Counted from the stretch's first letter, positions 1-14,315 are shown. The stretch: 64,000 nt of DNA from Rostratula benghalensis (GCA_013399305.1 VXAI01000038.1:3733113-3797112), one strand, 5' to 3'. Notes: a model not told the origin generated them from the sequence alone. Numbers and translations are program-made.

Positions 1-3000
1 AGTAGCTGAATATTGGCCTCAGAATAAGGCCCAAACCAGCAGAGACTTAAACATTGTTAAGAAGTGTCATCCAAGTATCAGCAGTGCCATGATGCTGCTA
101 TGTCACACTCCAAATTTAGGCCATTCTTCTGCTTTTTGTACAATTTCTGAACAGTGGGGGGCTAGGGAAGTGGCTACGAACAAAAGAAAGAATGACAGAA
201 GATATTTGCTTTTCCTTAACAAATTGTTAGAGAGCTAAAAAATGCTCGTAGTTTACTGATATGAAGATGTATTTTGGTGATAAGTTTCCATACTGCATAC
301 AACGCCTCCTCCTCCCCTCCCAAAATGTTATTCATGAAATATTAGCATTCAGATTCATCTGTCAAAATGATTGTTGATGTAGTATAGAAGGGCTGCATTA
401 TCATCTGCTCCGCAGTTTGCCTCAGAGCAATCGTTATTCCGATATTTACATAACCAAAGATTATGACATCTTTTCCAGCTCTTTTGATGTGTCTGTCAGC
501 AAGATGTCAGTGGAATCAGATTAATTCCAGCTAGATTCTTTCCTGATACCCAAGAATAGCTGTGAGGCATGAAACAGTCATTTTGCTGAGCAGAAAGTTT
601 GTTTTCCAAAAAAAGCCCCTGACAAATCATTAGAAGCAGAAAACACATATACACAAGAGTGAAAAAATGTGTGTTTTATTATCCTTGAGGCCCAAGATGG
701 AGTGGTTTTGAAAGCTAGTATGACCATTGGTAGAAATATCTTTAAGAATACTTTAAATTACTACAACATCTCCTGTGTCTTATATCAAGATCTTATTTTT
801 TATTACTAGTCCTTGCGATATAGCCACAGATGTAAACTGTGAACAACTGCGTATGTTAAAGGACATGGAATTGGTCACCATTCAGGTGAATCTCACCAAG
901 AACAGCTCTTCCCACAGACTGTTGAGGCTCATCAAAGTTCAGAGGTTACACAGCTTAAACCTCCATGAACCTCCTCCCTTGCACCTTACATCCACTTCAC
1001 TTAATACTCTCATTCCTCCACAGTGAGAAGAATGGAACCGAGCTTGTTGACATTGATGAAAGTTGTCTTCTAAGTCTTCACAACTTATTTGGATAAAAAA
1101 ATTGGCAAAGACACTTGTGCTCTGTCAACATTAAGGCTGCTTTATACTATTCTAAGGAAGCTAAACTAGGTAGTAACAGAGAAGAAAATTCTCAGAAAGG
1201 TCAATATCCAAGGACAGAATGAATTGGTGTAGAATAATTCTGTACTAAGACCCTACAGCATAAAATATAAAGAATATTTACAGAGAATAATGTTTGTGTA
1301 TAAATTGATGATGAAGGAGAGGAAAGGATTATTGAGCAGATAAAAGAGGGTCAAAAAGAACAGATTAAATGACAGAAAAGAAAGAGAAGTAATGTAGTAA
1401 ATGAAGGATTAGGACCCTACACTTGAGCAGAAGGAAACAAAAACAATCAAAGGCAATGCAGCAGGTGAACTAACAAGGGGCTATGTGCAAATCCCAAACC
1501 AGGACTCTAGAAGAGACAGAATGCAGCATCAAGTGACTTGTAGGTTTTTCATTCACCTCCTCCTGCTGAAAGGATGACTAAATCAGGTGCCCCTTACCAC
1601 CAAAGGCTGGAAATAACAAGTAAGTGGTGGAAATAAATTTGGCTTACAAACTTTCTCATGGCTGAGCTTTACAATCCCAAATATTTTACATTTTGCAGAT
1701 GGTTTTGCGCAACTTCAAGTTCTTCCAGAAAACGTGTCCTGCTTGTCTAATGTCTCTCATTGTTAGGAATGGGTTACTTAGCAGTGGCATATAGTGCTAC
1801 AGTTCATTTCCTGACCTCATTTGCTTGCCCATTTACAAATATATTATATGAGAGATAAAACACTTCGTCTACAAGGGCCCAAGTTAAACATAATCTCATC
1901 CATTCTTGCCCTCAGAATACAGTAACTATTGTCATTACCCATCACCCGTTGGCTCAACTGTCAGGTTTAAATCCTCCTCCGTAATTTTAAAGCTTTTTTC
2001 TCCAGTGTACCAGCACCTGACATTATATCATGTGTACAGATGAAAGACAAAGGTATCTGACTGATATTAAATGTTGTCACTCAGCTGGGGCTGGGATGAT
2101 GCCAACTGGTCAAATTCTCCAAAATCTTTGAACAGATGCTGTGGATATTCCAGTTATTACTTCAATTTCACACTCTTCCTATCTATGCTGACAGCCAGTC
2201 TTGACAGTCTGCTCTCTTCTCAGCTCTCATGTCAACTTCAGACACATAATAGCTGGGTTAGGGCTTAAACAATAGTGATTAGATTGGGTAGAGGAGGAAG
2301 CATGGTGGCAATAAAAATTAAGATGCTTCAGTAAACCTTCAAACTCTGGCCACTTCACCTGAAAACAACTTTACAGAAACTCACCCAGTAAGACAAAAAA
2401 TATTCAGAGGAGAAAAGCAGGAATTTTATTAAGACCTTGGGGTATCTGTTGGGTTTGTGTTGTTTTTCTTTTTAATTGGACTAAGACTAATTTCCATGAA
2501 GGAATCTAACTAACTCAGTCTTCCCAGACTCAGGATTCAGATGGGTCAACAGGTTACAGTGCATCACCTTATCCAAAGCAGTTCTCTTTGTAGAAATGCC
2601 CTACAACCTCCAAGTGATTTGATGCAATTTAGCCCTCATTAAAATAATGAAGCCTTTTGGCTTTGCAAACCACTTCAACATAGGTAATATCAAATAAATA
2701 ATCAGAAGAGAGTTGCAGATAAGACCCCATCACATTCAAGCATGCCAAGTAGTACGGTATGCTGTCAACACTAGAATCTAGCCCTACATAAACACTGCTC
2801 TCCTCCACAGTAGGGATAGCTGTAATAACTGAAATGCATTTTTGCCATCTGTTAAATAATTCACGCAAACAAGAACTGCAGATGTATTTTTTCCCAGAAA
2901 TGCTGGCTGTATATTTAAAAGGTAACCTCTACAATCCTCACATTCATAATTAGGTTTGTGGGTAGACTGAAAAAAAGAATTCCATTTGCAGTTAAGCTCA

Positions 3001-3570
3001 ACAGATGGTATTGTGTATTAAAGGAGAAGCATGTGAAAACTATTTGAACAAATGGCAGATGTGTCTGTCAGCTTACTCCCGTGCCATTAAAATAAAGATT
3101 GGCATTTAGGCCATTATTCAGACTACCAGAATTTCACAAAAGTTCTCTGAAGCTGAAGCTTGTGTTGGCGAAGGACCTTCGCAGGCCCAGAGATAACCAG
3201 CTGGGGAGGGAGAGGGGGAGCAGTAGAGGGGAAGCAGAGGACCTGAATGGCATCTAGGGTTTGTCTCCTTATCCAGTCCCATTCAGATTCTTTCCAAAGG
3301 TCCCTCTTTAAATATACAGAGAAGACTGCACTTAGCTGGACTTTGGACAACAGTCAGTGGCTGTCCATTATGACAATCTTTTGGGTTGTCTTCCTGTAAG
3401 GCTGCACGTGTCACCAAGGGTTAGCCCTGCTTCAAGAAACACTACCTTTTATCCAGTTTCTTCTGCAACTGCTTTACTTGAACATGATTCATGGAAAATA
3501 TGCAAAGACCAATAATGCAGTACAGAAAAGGCAATCTATTACAGGTTCACAAGAGTTCGATTTGCTTAGG
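1..3570. other. Non-coding single-copy DNA, no gene seen
   Basis: The stretch is AT-rich with stops in all frames. The longest open frames are under 85 codons and I recognise none of them. No CR1 end, LTR or tRNA box pattern was seen. It fits intron or intergenic DNA. Confidence 0.6.
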
Positions 3571-3594
3571 ATTTCATGTTGTACAACATGAAAT
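3571..3594. repeat. Perfect 24-bp palindrome
   Basis: The left arm ATTTCATGTTGT (3571-3582) is followed directly by its exact reverse complement (3583-3594), with no spacer. The symmetry stops at the next base on both sides. It could extrude as a cruciform or serve as a dimeric binding site, but no function is evident. No mobile element was recognised around it. Confidence 0.85.
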
Positions 3595-4973
3595 TCAGGT
3601 GTTCCCAGACACTACCTATTGGTGATGCACCCTTTGCATTTAAAAAATACATTCTTTCTTTTACAGGACCAACAATGAACTGCTCTGTATCATAATCTGT
3701 GGAAGCTGAGACCACTGCAGAAAGTGAATCTCCCTAAATATATAATGTACATAGACCTTCTCTTAAGTGCCTCTATCTGCTACTGCTGAAGTGGGGCAGG
3801 AGTACAGCGTTAGTGTGGCGAAGTTGGGCTCCTACTAATTGAATCAGTAAAAGTAAAAAAATATTTCATATACAAGAAAAAATGCGGCTTAAAAATCTAA
3901 GTAATAAAAGAACAATATCCTTCACTTTGAAGAGCTTAGATCATTTTATTTTTAGGAATACCTTTGAAAGAGTCAAATCCTCTCTAAGAAGCAATTGCCC
4001 AAAGCAATAAAACACATCAGTATTTTCATGATAAAAAAATCCATAGTTTTAAATTTAGCTGTTATAGAAGTTAATTCTTAACTAAAGCTTATCTTAGGCT
4101 TTCGTTTACCCAGAACACAGAAGCTATCTTCCCCAGGGAAGAACTAAGAGCCTGCTAGCTAGTGCTGATTAGCGAGGAATCAAAGCCTGTCTCACACTCT
4201 AACACTTTAGGAACTGCCTGGTCCCAGTTCTGTCTGACCTGCAATCCAGGCTGCAATTCTACACAGTGCAAGAGATTTCCTTATTGTGGTAACTCTTAAA
4301 GAGTCTTTTTTGTTCTAAAGCATTCTATTACTAAGAAAAACCTTGCCTAGAGCCAACATGTGTTGAAAAAGCTTTCTCATTGTGTGTGTTGGATTTAACA
4401 ACTGGTGAAGTCTGTTGGTCCAAATTCAATGCCAAAGAGAAGAGCTTGTCTGCACCTTGCGAGGTAGCACACAGGCTGCTTAAACTCAAATAATCCCATT
4501 ATACACATCCAGATGTGCCAGAGCATCCCGAGTAGCCTTGTTCTCTATCTACCAGCTCTGCAGTCTGCCAAGGCCCAGCCAGCCAGTGACAAGCCAACAG
4601 CATGAGGCATCTGCAGAGGCTGTTTCTCAGGGAGCCAGTCACAGACCAAGGAGGAGGCCGCTGCACTCCCAGGGGTACCAATCACAGCTACATGCAATAC
4701 GAGTGTAAATGAAAGACAGCTGTAGTCTGTGGTACATAACGCAACACCTAGAAAAAAGTAACTCGACCCCTTTGCTCCCAGACCTGGTGTATTTTGGGGG
4801 TATACAGGTATACTGATTGCTTTTCGTGCAAATCTCCGCTTATGCAAGTCTGAAATGAAAGCTGAAATGAATGGAATCCCCAACTCCATAAGCACAGTTT
4901 ATGCAGACAGCCCTTCTTCTGACTGATGTTCTGTTGTGCATCTTCTGAACTTTCGGCAGACAGCTGCTGCAAA
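3595..4973. other. Non-coding DNA, no gene seen
   Basis: Nothing recognisable apart from moderately long overlapping minus-strand open frames at 4499-4972. These overlap one another in different frames and resemble no family I know, so they are treated as chance. Confidence 0.55.
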
Positions 4974-5041
4974 TTTCTCTTTAGAAATCTCTAGAATCTC
5001 TAGATCTAGATTTCTAAAATCTAGAGATTTCTAAAGAGAAA
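4974..5041. repeat. Inverted repeat with perfect 22-bp arms
   Basis: The arm at 4974-4995 is the exact reverse complement of the arm at 5020-5041. The 24-nt spacer contains a second, 12-bp palindrome (TCTAGATCTAGA, 4999-5010). A single strand could fold into a long hairpin. The right arm ends about 22 bp before the 3' end of a minus-strand CR1 fragment. It could be a local inverted duplication or a small foldback element; no target-site duplication was identified. Confidence 0.85.
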
Positions 5042-5063
5042 CTTAAATTCTAAATTCTAAACT

Positions 5064-5160
5064 TTAGAATCATACAATCATTCAGACTGCAAAAGATCCT
5101 TGGAATCATCGAGTTCAACTCTACTAAGTTCTCCACTACACCATATCCATATTTATTGCA
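5064..5160 (-). mobile_element. CR1 LINE fragment, 3' end only
   Basis: Read on the minus strand, the sequence ends with the CR1 3' signature. On the plus strand this is two diverged 8-bp units (about AGAATCAT, ACAATCAT) followed by a segment close to the CR1 text 'tcaggttggaaaagacc...gatcatcgagt'. Only about 100 bp is recognisable, so the copy is severely 5'-truncated and old. The inner boundary near 5160 is approximate. Confidence 0.75.
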
Positions 5161-8100
5161 TCTTCCCACTTTCAAATACTCATATTGGAGCAGAAAAGCT
5201 AATCTTGAAAAGCTACTTTATCTAATGCAGCTTCTTCTCTTCAAATTTACTTACAACATTTCTTTTCTGCTATCAACTCCAGTTACTTTAGGGAGGAGTG
5301 TTTAAGCCTGTAGGTAAGCGGGCTGTTTTTCTGAAGAGTTAACCATCTTGATATTCCAGCTTTCCTAGCAGGCTGCAAAGAAAAAGGGTGCACAAATGTG
5401 CCTGTAAATCCAGATTAAAACACTGACATCACATCCTTGTCTTAAAATGGAGGATATGGAACTTGCAAGTTTGTCTGTAATTAATAACCTGTATCAATGA
5501 ATGTGAGAAAACTTTTTGATGCTTTTATAGCCTCTTTTAAGTTTGTCACAGAACAAATAACAGGTAAATGCACCAGTCCAAAGATAACACATGGCATAAC
5601 TATTTCACATTGACTTAGAAGTGTTAGGATTGTTTACAGTAAAGCAATTCTGTAATGAGAAAACAGCACCAATCCACAGCTCTAAATCCAGATTCACAAC
5701 TAACCAGGAACACAGTAATTTCAGAAATACATTACAGTGCTTTCAGTTTTGTTTGGGGGTTCTATTTGTTTGTTTGTTTGTTTGTTTTTCAACAGAGTGG
5801 AGGAGACTCTAGGAAACACACTGAGAACGTCTTCAGTAACAAAAAGTTCTAGTAGCTCCATTCACTTCACCTTTTCCTCTCTCTAATACATCTTAACAAT
5901 CAACTACCCATCAACACCCCAAATATCACCTGAAGTAGGTTTAAAACACTAATTGCAGCAATTCTCGAAAGCCAGCTGCCACCCATAAACATTTCCATCC
6001 ACCCCCTTTTGCTTCCCGTAATATTGGCGCACTGAAGGGAACAACAGAGCACGGCACCTGAGGATATTGCCATAGAAGAGGCCCTTCCTACCAGTGGACA
6101 ATACAGAACCAGGTAGACACTTTAGAACAGCAGAACACTTGGAGAAGCCACATCAGAGGACAGCAGGAAATTTCCTCTTAGGAATCATTATTCTTTTTGT
6201 TCACACTAAACAGATGTGCCTTCTTCCTCATGAAGATCAAACATTGAGGTACATTAATAAAAGGAAAATACAGCAAGGACTGTTCTGATCTGAACAGTTG
6301 AACAGGCAGCTGAGAATTAAATAACTTCTCCACCAGGGCAAATCATCAAATCGATACTGTACTGATGGTCATCACTTACAGGTTTGTGTTACATCATCTG
6401 GACAGCCCTAAATAGGTTGGATACCAATATCAGCAGGAGAGGAGTCTCTGACAAATCATGAAGCACTAACATACACTTCTAGAAGGGAAATCTGCACTGC
6501 CACTCTTGGGTGGCTGGAGGATTCTTTTGGAGAGAAATTACATTCCTCATTGCTATCAATCTAGTCCCTTTCATTTATATTAAACTTACTCCAACCAAAG
6601 AAACAATGAAACAAAAAAATTATTCTTGCCTCCTACTGATCAAAATCCCACATAGGCTGATCAGCTGAAATTTAATTTTTGAAAAATATTTATATTCCCC
6701 TTTTGTAAATCACATTACATTCTAAAAAATCACAGTTAACAAATGTAGCTTCTAAATATATTTCAAGAATGAAATCCTATTCAACTATTTGTGACATTAC
6801 TTATCTGCTCAAATGGAACTTAAATCACCACCTTGACACCTGTGCAGCATGTCACAAAGATATACTGCACAGTGACAATGTTTGGTTCTGATGCTCTTTT
6901 TTATACTAAAACCCACATTACACCAGTTATTGATCCAGTGAAAAGCATGATTGATTTCCTACTTGCCTTTGCCTTTCCCATTAAAGAGAGAAAGTCCCAG
7001 CAAATGGCTCTCTTTGTAAGGTGTCCTCGTACATGAAAATCGGTGCCTACTCCTTAATTGCTGGCAGATGGCTAAATTCTAACTGCAAGTTATTAGACAA
7101 GTAGGATAAATGCACGAGAGAGTTGACATGTAGTGGATGCAAACTTAATATACCATCTACAAAAAGGTAAGGCTTATGTCTAACAGGAAATGTTTTGGGC
7201 AACTGAATTCTTATCTTCCCGTTCTTGGATCTGCTGTATTTAACAGCCCTTGAACACAGCATTTTAAGGCCTTCTGCTGTATATCACAATAGCAATCAGC
7301 TGTTTAGCTCTTTTAATCTTTTGACACCATTATACCTCTTCAGTTTGTCTGCACGAACATACACTGAAAACAGAAGCTTGGCATCAAGAAAATTATTTTT
7401 TATAAAACAGTGATTTTACTGATGATGTGAACAGAACACAGGAATGTTACCACCCAGTTCACTAAATTTTCATGAAAGTTCCACCTGCCTACTTAGTGAT
7501 GTTAAAAAGAAAAATGAAACATTAAACCAAAACCAGAACCATAAAATTGTTTTGTACTGTCCTTACCTTAGTGTTCTACTACAGCTTCAACCATCAGTAA
7601 ATAGATACATACATAAATAATAATAATAACACACAGCAATGTTTTTTTTCTTACCTGATTTTCCCCTATATCTGTTTGGCCTGTGAGCAGAACCCTCTCC
7701 AATTTATGGAACAAAACTTAAGAAAATTGCTCTAACAACAACAGCTAGTGAGTCTAGACTCCATAATTTCTGTTAAGTGACTGGTTTCATGTGATTTGAG
7801 GGTAATTTAAAATCAGTGCACATCCTATACTTTTATTGCAGTTAGACTGCAACATTTTCATAGCGAGTAGCAAGAGTCACACTTGGAATCACTCCTCGGT
7901 TACAACAGTTTCAGCTGCTACTCAAGAATAATGCGGTTCTTTCAGTGGTTAAGTCAGCAATTACATTTGGTATTTAACAAATAGTTTTGATATTTATTCA
8001 TACATGTATTCCAAGAGGATGATGTTACTGAATGGGCTTGCAGAGAAAAAATGGTATCACATTACAGTGCATCTTCTCTACCTTGTCACTTTAGGAGGTT

Positions 8101-9158
8101 CATAACAAACAGAGAGAGACAAAGAAAGTTAGAAAGTCTCCCTTCCATAAGGAATCAGGAAGAAAGCAATGAATAGAGCAAGTACATTGACACGACAGGG
8201 GATCAAATCCAGTTTACAGCGTCACATCACTATCCCTTATCTCCTTTACTTGTCAACACAAGGGTATCTTAAAGCCACCACAGAACAGCAAAGTTAATCC
8301 GAGAGACAGAACTACTCTCATGTAGCTAAAGGTAAGAAAGCGACAATGGAACGCAGAGCTCATATATCTCACAGAAACAGATCATTTTGCACTATTTTTC
8401 CTTAGACCCCACTATAATATAATATGCAGTCCTTTCAGACAGGAAAATAACGGTGTTGTATGGACACCTTTCAAGTAGCATTCACTTATATTAGTAAAGC
8501 CTTCTCCTAACTTGCAAACCTGCTTACTGTCTCCCTTTCTAAAAGGTATTATTCTACTAGGTGGTTTATCCAGACTCCCACAAGCTTTAATTATCTCTTC
8601 ACTTAATGAGTACAATAGCTGATCTAGATTTATTGCAGTAGCTAGAAGCCTGTGTGAATAAAATATCAGTTCTGTTTGTGATGTGGCAGTTATCTTTGTT
8701 TGCAGACACTTCTAATTACTTCCAGGTCATTAGGCCCATCTCCAGCAGATATTTCACTATCATTAGGAAAAATAGAATAATGACACTAAAAAAGTCAATG
8801 AGTACAGAAAAAAAAAAGTCAAAAAAGGTCAAAATAAGGCTCACACCTGTTAATTCCAACTGGATTACAGATCACAGAAATCATGCAGATAAGGTGTCTC
8901 ATAGGATGTGTGCCAAGTTAAGAATCAATAGGTTACACTGGGCATGTGTGAGGGTAGAATTTCAGTTTATCAGTCACTGCATTGTGGTTTATTAAAAAAT
9001 ATTAATAAAACAAGTCACCACTTGTTTTATGCAGATTTGTTGAGGTTGAATTATAATAGGTTAGAGTTGCTCACTAGTCTAAACACTGTCTTCCCAAGAT
9101 GCATCAGAGTATTTGGAGAAAATCATACAGATGCGTACACACACCTACAATACGTGTA
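5161..9158. other. Non-coding single-copy DNA with one TTTG microsatellite
   Basis: Stops occur in all frames and open frames are at most 113 codons (8654-8995), with no recognised product. No interspersed repeat was recognised in this stretch. Confidence 0.55.
5765..5789. repeat. (TTTG)5 microsatellite
   Basis: Five exact TTTG units run from 5765 to 5784 and are followed by five T residues. It is a simple tandem repeat with no coding role. Confidence 0.95.
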
Positions 9159-9187
9159 GCACATACATACATGTGTGTGCATGTGTG
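9159..9187. repeat. Alternating purine-pyrimidine tract (TG/CA-rich)
   Basis: Twenty-nine consecutive bases alternate strictly between purine and pyrimidine, starting GCACATACATAC and continuing into TG-rich sequence. It is an imperfect dinucleotide microsatellite. Such tracts can adopt Z-DNA under supercoiling (established for (CA)n/(TG)n DNA), but this one is short. Confidence 0.8.
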
Positions 9188-12100
9188 AGCGTGTCAGAAC
9201 TGACAGAGGATAGAATTGGCAGAAATTGTCTGTACTTGATCAGAGGCAGCATTGGACCATGCATGATTTTCTTCCATTTCACTAGTGAACAATCTTTTGA
9301 GGCAGAAATCCAAGCACACTCATTTGCTTTGTTTTCTTCCCCCATCTCTTCCAGAGATACTATTTGCTGTGGCTGAAATCTTGGCTGCTAATTGCTTGAT
9401 CCACTCACTGAACGATTGCCTCCATTACCAATGTTTTCCTCTACCAATCCCTCCACTATCAGTCCTTTGAGTCGTTTGTTTGTGATACATTTTTAAAAGT
9501 TATAGCCATGGGTACTTCAACCATAATTAGATTCTGCCACTCCAACTATTCAGTCAAGGGCTGTGACTGTAATTCCAAAGGAAGATTTCCAAATGCAACA
9601 GTCACAGAACATTTATGAAAGTGCAGTTTAACCCAAATGTTCAACTGACCACTTATGTTGACAGCCCTAATTGTTCACAAGTGGGCAAAACTATGCATCA
9701 AAATGTCTGTCAGCATTGTTCTAAATCAAATGATAATCTGACTTCAAACATCATGTTTCCATTTGAAAACTAATTGCATCTCTTCAGTTTCCCTTCAAAA
9801 GGAGTTGTTCCTATAATTTAAGACATGGCCATCATATTCTTTGGGAAATACTACAGTCCTTAAAAAAACCCCACAAACAAACCAGGCATTACTCAGCACT
9901 TCCAAAAACTGAATGGCATAGCTTCATGTTAAGTGTCAGTTTTCAAGAGGATTCTGACCCTCCTGGCTAGGCGCGTAGTGTTTCTTTGCATTCCCTATTA
10001 GCCAGGTACATATAGGTATAGTTTGTAAAGGTGAGAAGAACAGACTTAAAACATGTAGTTTGCAGCTTCAGACTTAGACTTAAGTAAGGAGAACTGAAAT
10101 AAGGATTATTTAAAAACTGAAAAATGCACCTTCACACTACATGTAACCTCACATTTACCAGAACTCATCAATCAAGGAGGGTATGCTAGGGAGAAGTTGC
10201 CTTGTGTCTGCCTTTCTATCTCTAGGCATATTTTTTCATCCAGCCTCTCCGTATTAGGCAGATGTCACCTTAAACTCAAGATCATCACTTTATAAATCTT
10301 CTGATCAAAAAAAATTCCACAGTAATAAATAAGAAGCCCTGAGTAGCATAGCCAGTACATGGAGTCCACTAGGTTTGTTTCTAATTATGGTTATGCATGC
10401 TAGCTCTTGGATTCATCTGGATTTGGCAGAAAGTTATAATGGTAGCACAAGTTTGTACTTTCATTGTACAGTTCCACAATTTCCTGTGCAAGTATGTACT
10501 GAGACCTAACAGTGCACACTGGTTCAACCCTCTCACGCTTTGGATTTTAGCTCCCTAAAACATGCTGCACTAGCAACTGAATGATGGCAGTTACCATACT
10601 ACAAAACACCCAACTTAATCTTCTACCCCTTAAAAGAATCACCAAGTATCAGACTGTAAATTTTATATTCAGTGAAGGGAAAGGATATGGCCAGTGAATT
10701 TCCCTTTATTGAACACACCAAATCAGTGTATGTCCTTTAACTGTAAATTGAATACTACTGTAATTTCTGTATCAGCTATCCCACTTCATCACTCAAAATG
10801 TGATCCTCTAAGGATCATTACACACATGAAGCTATAACAAAATACAGTATATTTTCTGTACAGTGCCCTAAGTCGCCATATGAAAAGAAAACAAAGTTTT
10901 ATGGTTTAAGTCAGGGGAACCAGAGGCTGGAGAATACAGAAGGAAGTGAGGTGACTATGAAAGCAGGTAACTCACTGCTGCGCTAAAAGGAAGTGATTCA
11001 TATCAGTGTTACACTGGACCACTATGTATTTCACATATTGTTTTGTTCACAAAGGCCACATACACATTTTTTGGCATTTTCCCAAAATCAGTAGTAGCAG
11101 TCACTGGGCTTTGCAAAATTTGCCATACTGCTCTTTTTCTCCAACCTCCAACTCCCTGAGGTTTCAGGCAGCCAGGGCTCAAGAGCTCTACCAGTCCCCT
11201 GCATAGTTATTAAGAATCTGATGGCAACCATTTAGGTCCTTTCTCAAGACTTAACCTACAGCTTCAGATTTAGTTCCAGCTCCCCAGAGTCTGAGTGGAT
11301 TGTATTCCTGGAGATACTTCTTTAGATGTATTTCTTTTCTCTGCAGCACTCCGAACAGGAACGGCTTTAATAATCTTTTCGATTCTTCATTTACTACTAT
11401 AGGTCACTGGAAAAGAAGAAATGGTCTTCTTTAACAGGCATATATTTAACAGTGTCACAGATGCAACAAAATGATTCATAATCAGCTAGGGTTACACTGG
11501 TCTTCCCTTCTGAAAGATGTATTTTCTGTATTGGAAAGATTTGAATGATACTGAAAAGGCATCCTTCAATTGAGAATGCTTAAATCATCTTTGTTTTTTG
11601 TATTCTTCATATGTCCATTCATTTGCAGACTGCAGTGATTATGAATCCAACAGCATCCCATCCAATTGTACTCCAAAGTCATAATTTAAGGGATAAATAA
11701 CCATGGATGTTTAGGGGTGTCCTAGTGATGGTATAAAAACATAACATTTCCATGTTCTAATCAGAAATGCCCTAGCAGAGACTTAGCCAAGCCTCTCTCA
11801 GCATGGGCTATTAAGAAACCACTAGAATGTGAAGTAACTCTTATTGGAAAAGGAATTTAATAATACAATCTTTATAATGCCAGGGAGCTGTCAAATCACT
11901 CATAGGTTGCTTACACTCTATTCCTTCTTCCAAGCTTAATATGCATTAGAAAAACAGTCACAAGATGGAGTTATTAATAAAAAAAAAAGTTCTGTTTCAA
12001 AGAAAATTTATGTTTGTAGTCTGATAGATACACCAGACAGGGTAAATTATCTCCTTGGCAAAAAATGTTTGTCACTCATTTCTTCATTTAAATGTACAAT

Positions 12101-14315
12101 CTTATATCTGTTATTAAACAGTCTGTAAATCTGAAATAGCAGAGCCTCCAAAAAGCATTTAATCCAGAAATAACTCCCATTTTGTAATGAACAGTAGCTT
12201 CAATCTCAATAGTAATCTGATGTAGTACGATAAACTCCCAGTTATGCTATGCAATTTCTTTTGGGAAAACATCCAAGCAATACAGTATTAACTACAAAAA
12301 CAGTTCTAGAAGACATAACCTATGTTGCTGACATGGGGGTGTCAATAATCGCCTTACCAACAAGGCATGCACCTGTCACTGAACTAGTTGGTGTTACATT
12401 GCACAGTCAAATCGTTGGATATGCATGATAATGGTATCATTACCATACCATTACCATATCAATTAGTCTTGATTTCAACCCAGCTTACTCAGTAGTAGTC
12501 TTAAGATACGCTAACCAAGATAAGGATACAGGACATTAAAAAACAATACTAACTATAACTTTGATCTGCATTCTTGCACAAATCATTTAACCTGCGATGC
12601 AGGCAGATTACTACCACTGTGTTTATATCCTTTGAGTTCCACTACTCTACCAAAGCCTAATTTAATGGCTTTTCCTTCGGGGAAAAGCTTTCCTCCAGCT
12701 TCGGGGTCCTTGCAAAAAAATGCATATCACAAATGTTGAGATTTGTGATCCTTGGATAAGCAGAGCGTTCTATATTATGGCTCCAAGTGTTGTGTGTTAC
12801 AAAGAAGTTTTTCTTAAGAAGATGTAACAACTGGGAAAATAGGCTCATATTAAACAAAATTTACAAGAATTGTTACTAAATATCTAACTCATTATTATTA
12901 GTAAAAAGCTTTGAGGATTAAAGTTGCCATTTAGGCTACCTTATATATCATTATTACACCATACTACATATAATGCTTGTATTAACTATGTGTTTAAATT
13001 AAGGCAGTAACTAAATATATTTACTGTAAGGTATCTAACATGAAGCCACCCAGAGAGAAAACTGAGAAAAGGATTTCAAACACCTTGGGTTTGCTTTTCA
13101 ATTAGAGTAAGTTCTTTAGCCTCCACTGAAGTAACTGATAGGAATCAGCATTTCAGACTCTTTCCCCTTGTATCCTACATCACTTGCATGTTTAGTTTGC
13201 AAGCTTTAAATAATGTTAAATAAGTTGAACTCTGTATCAATTCATCTATTATGCAGCACAGAAACTTTAGTTCTGTAAGTCCATTTCTTTTCTTTTCATA
13301 CTTGCTTCACTAAAGGACTATGTAAGGGATTTTTAGAGTTATTTCAGGTACACTAAGCAATTACAAATGATGTTCCAACACATGTATTACTCTTCCTCCT
13401 TGGAAAAATGGTTAGATCTGAAATAGATGATTGTAATGGTTCAGAAATTAATTATTTTCTACCTAACACTTTTTGATTACTGGTATATTAATATATGTAT
13501 CATATATAATACACAGTAACATATGTGACTATATAATTATGATCCATACGATACATTTTGTGTTGAATAATGGAATTTGAGTGTAAGTCTAGATAGAGAA
13601 AAGCCCAATCTGAGTTTGTATTTAGAGCTAGGATTAAGCTCGTACGGAATCTGGGCTTTAGTTGAAACCTATGTCTTGTAAAAACCTTTTCAGACTTCCG
13701 TATAATGAAGTTTCCCACTACCACCCAAGCTGAGTTAAAATTACCTAGAAATACTTCGTCTATTGAGACTTACTGTTTAAATATACAAAAGGTTCAATCA
13801 GATGAATTACTGAATCTCATGGTTTTACTCTTCCCACACAGAGTAGATTAGACTATTACCTTTTACAATATTTAATTAAACAATTCTATCAATTATCCTG
13901 AGCAAATATGCAAATACAACCATAGCTGCTTCATGCAGTGTTTTCAGACTTAGCATTCATTTAAAACTCTGCTAGACTGTGTAGCATATTAAATTCCTTT
14001 TGCAAACATAGCAATTGTCTTACCCAAGAAAACTATTCCTTATAATTAAAACATTTGCTCTTATTTGGCACTTCTCTCTGAGTTGAATTGAGCAACTAGA
14101 AAAGGCTCTCCTGCAGTATTGATAGGTTTGGTATCTGGGGCTAGGAAGCACACACTCGTAGATGGTTTATCATTTATTTTCCCCCAGATGAGAAAGACCG
14201 AATTAGCCATCAACAAAATTGCATCTCTAATATCACCCACACCACAAATAATAGGTTTGTATAACTCATTCCCACATCGTATTACTGGAACCAAGGCCTC
14301 AGTATTGTACACAGT
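9188..14315. other. Non-coding single-copy DNA, no gene seen
   Basis: No open frame above about 90 codons and none recognised. The only local structure noted is a short repetitive patch near 12427-12462 (repeated ATTACCAT with an inverted ATGGTA), too small to classify. Confidence 0.55.

Noticed and set aside
449..461. ATAACCAAAGATT, resembling the reverse complement of the miR-9 5' end
   Set aside because: The match stops after about 11 bases and there is no partner arm of the known hairpin.
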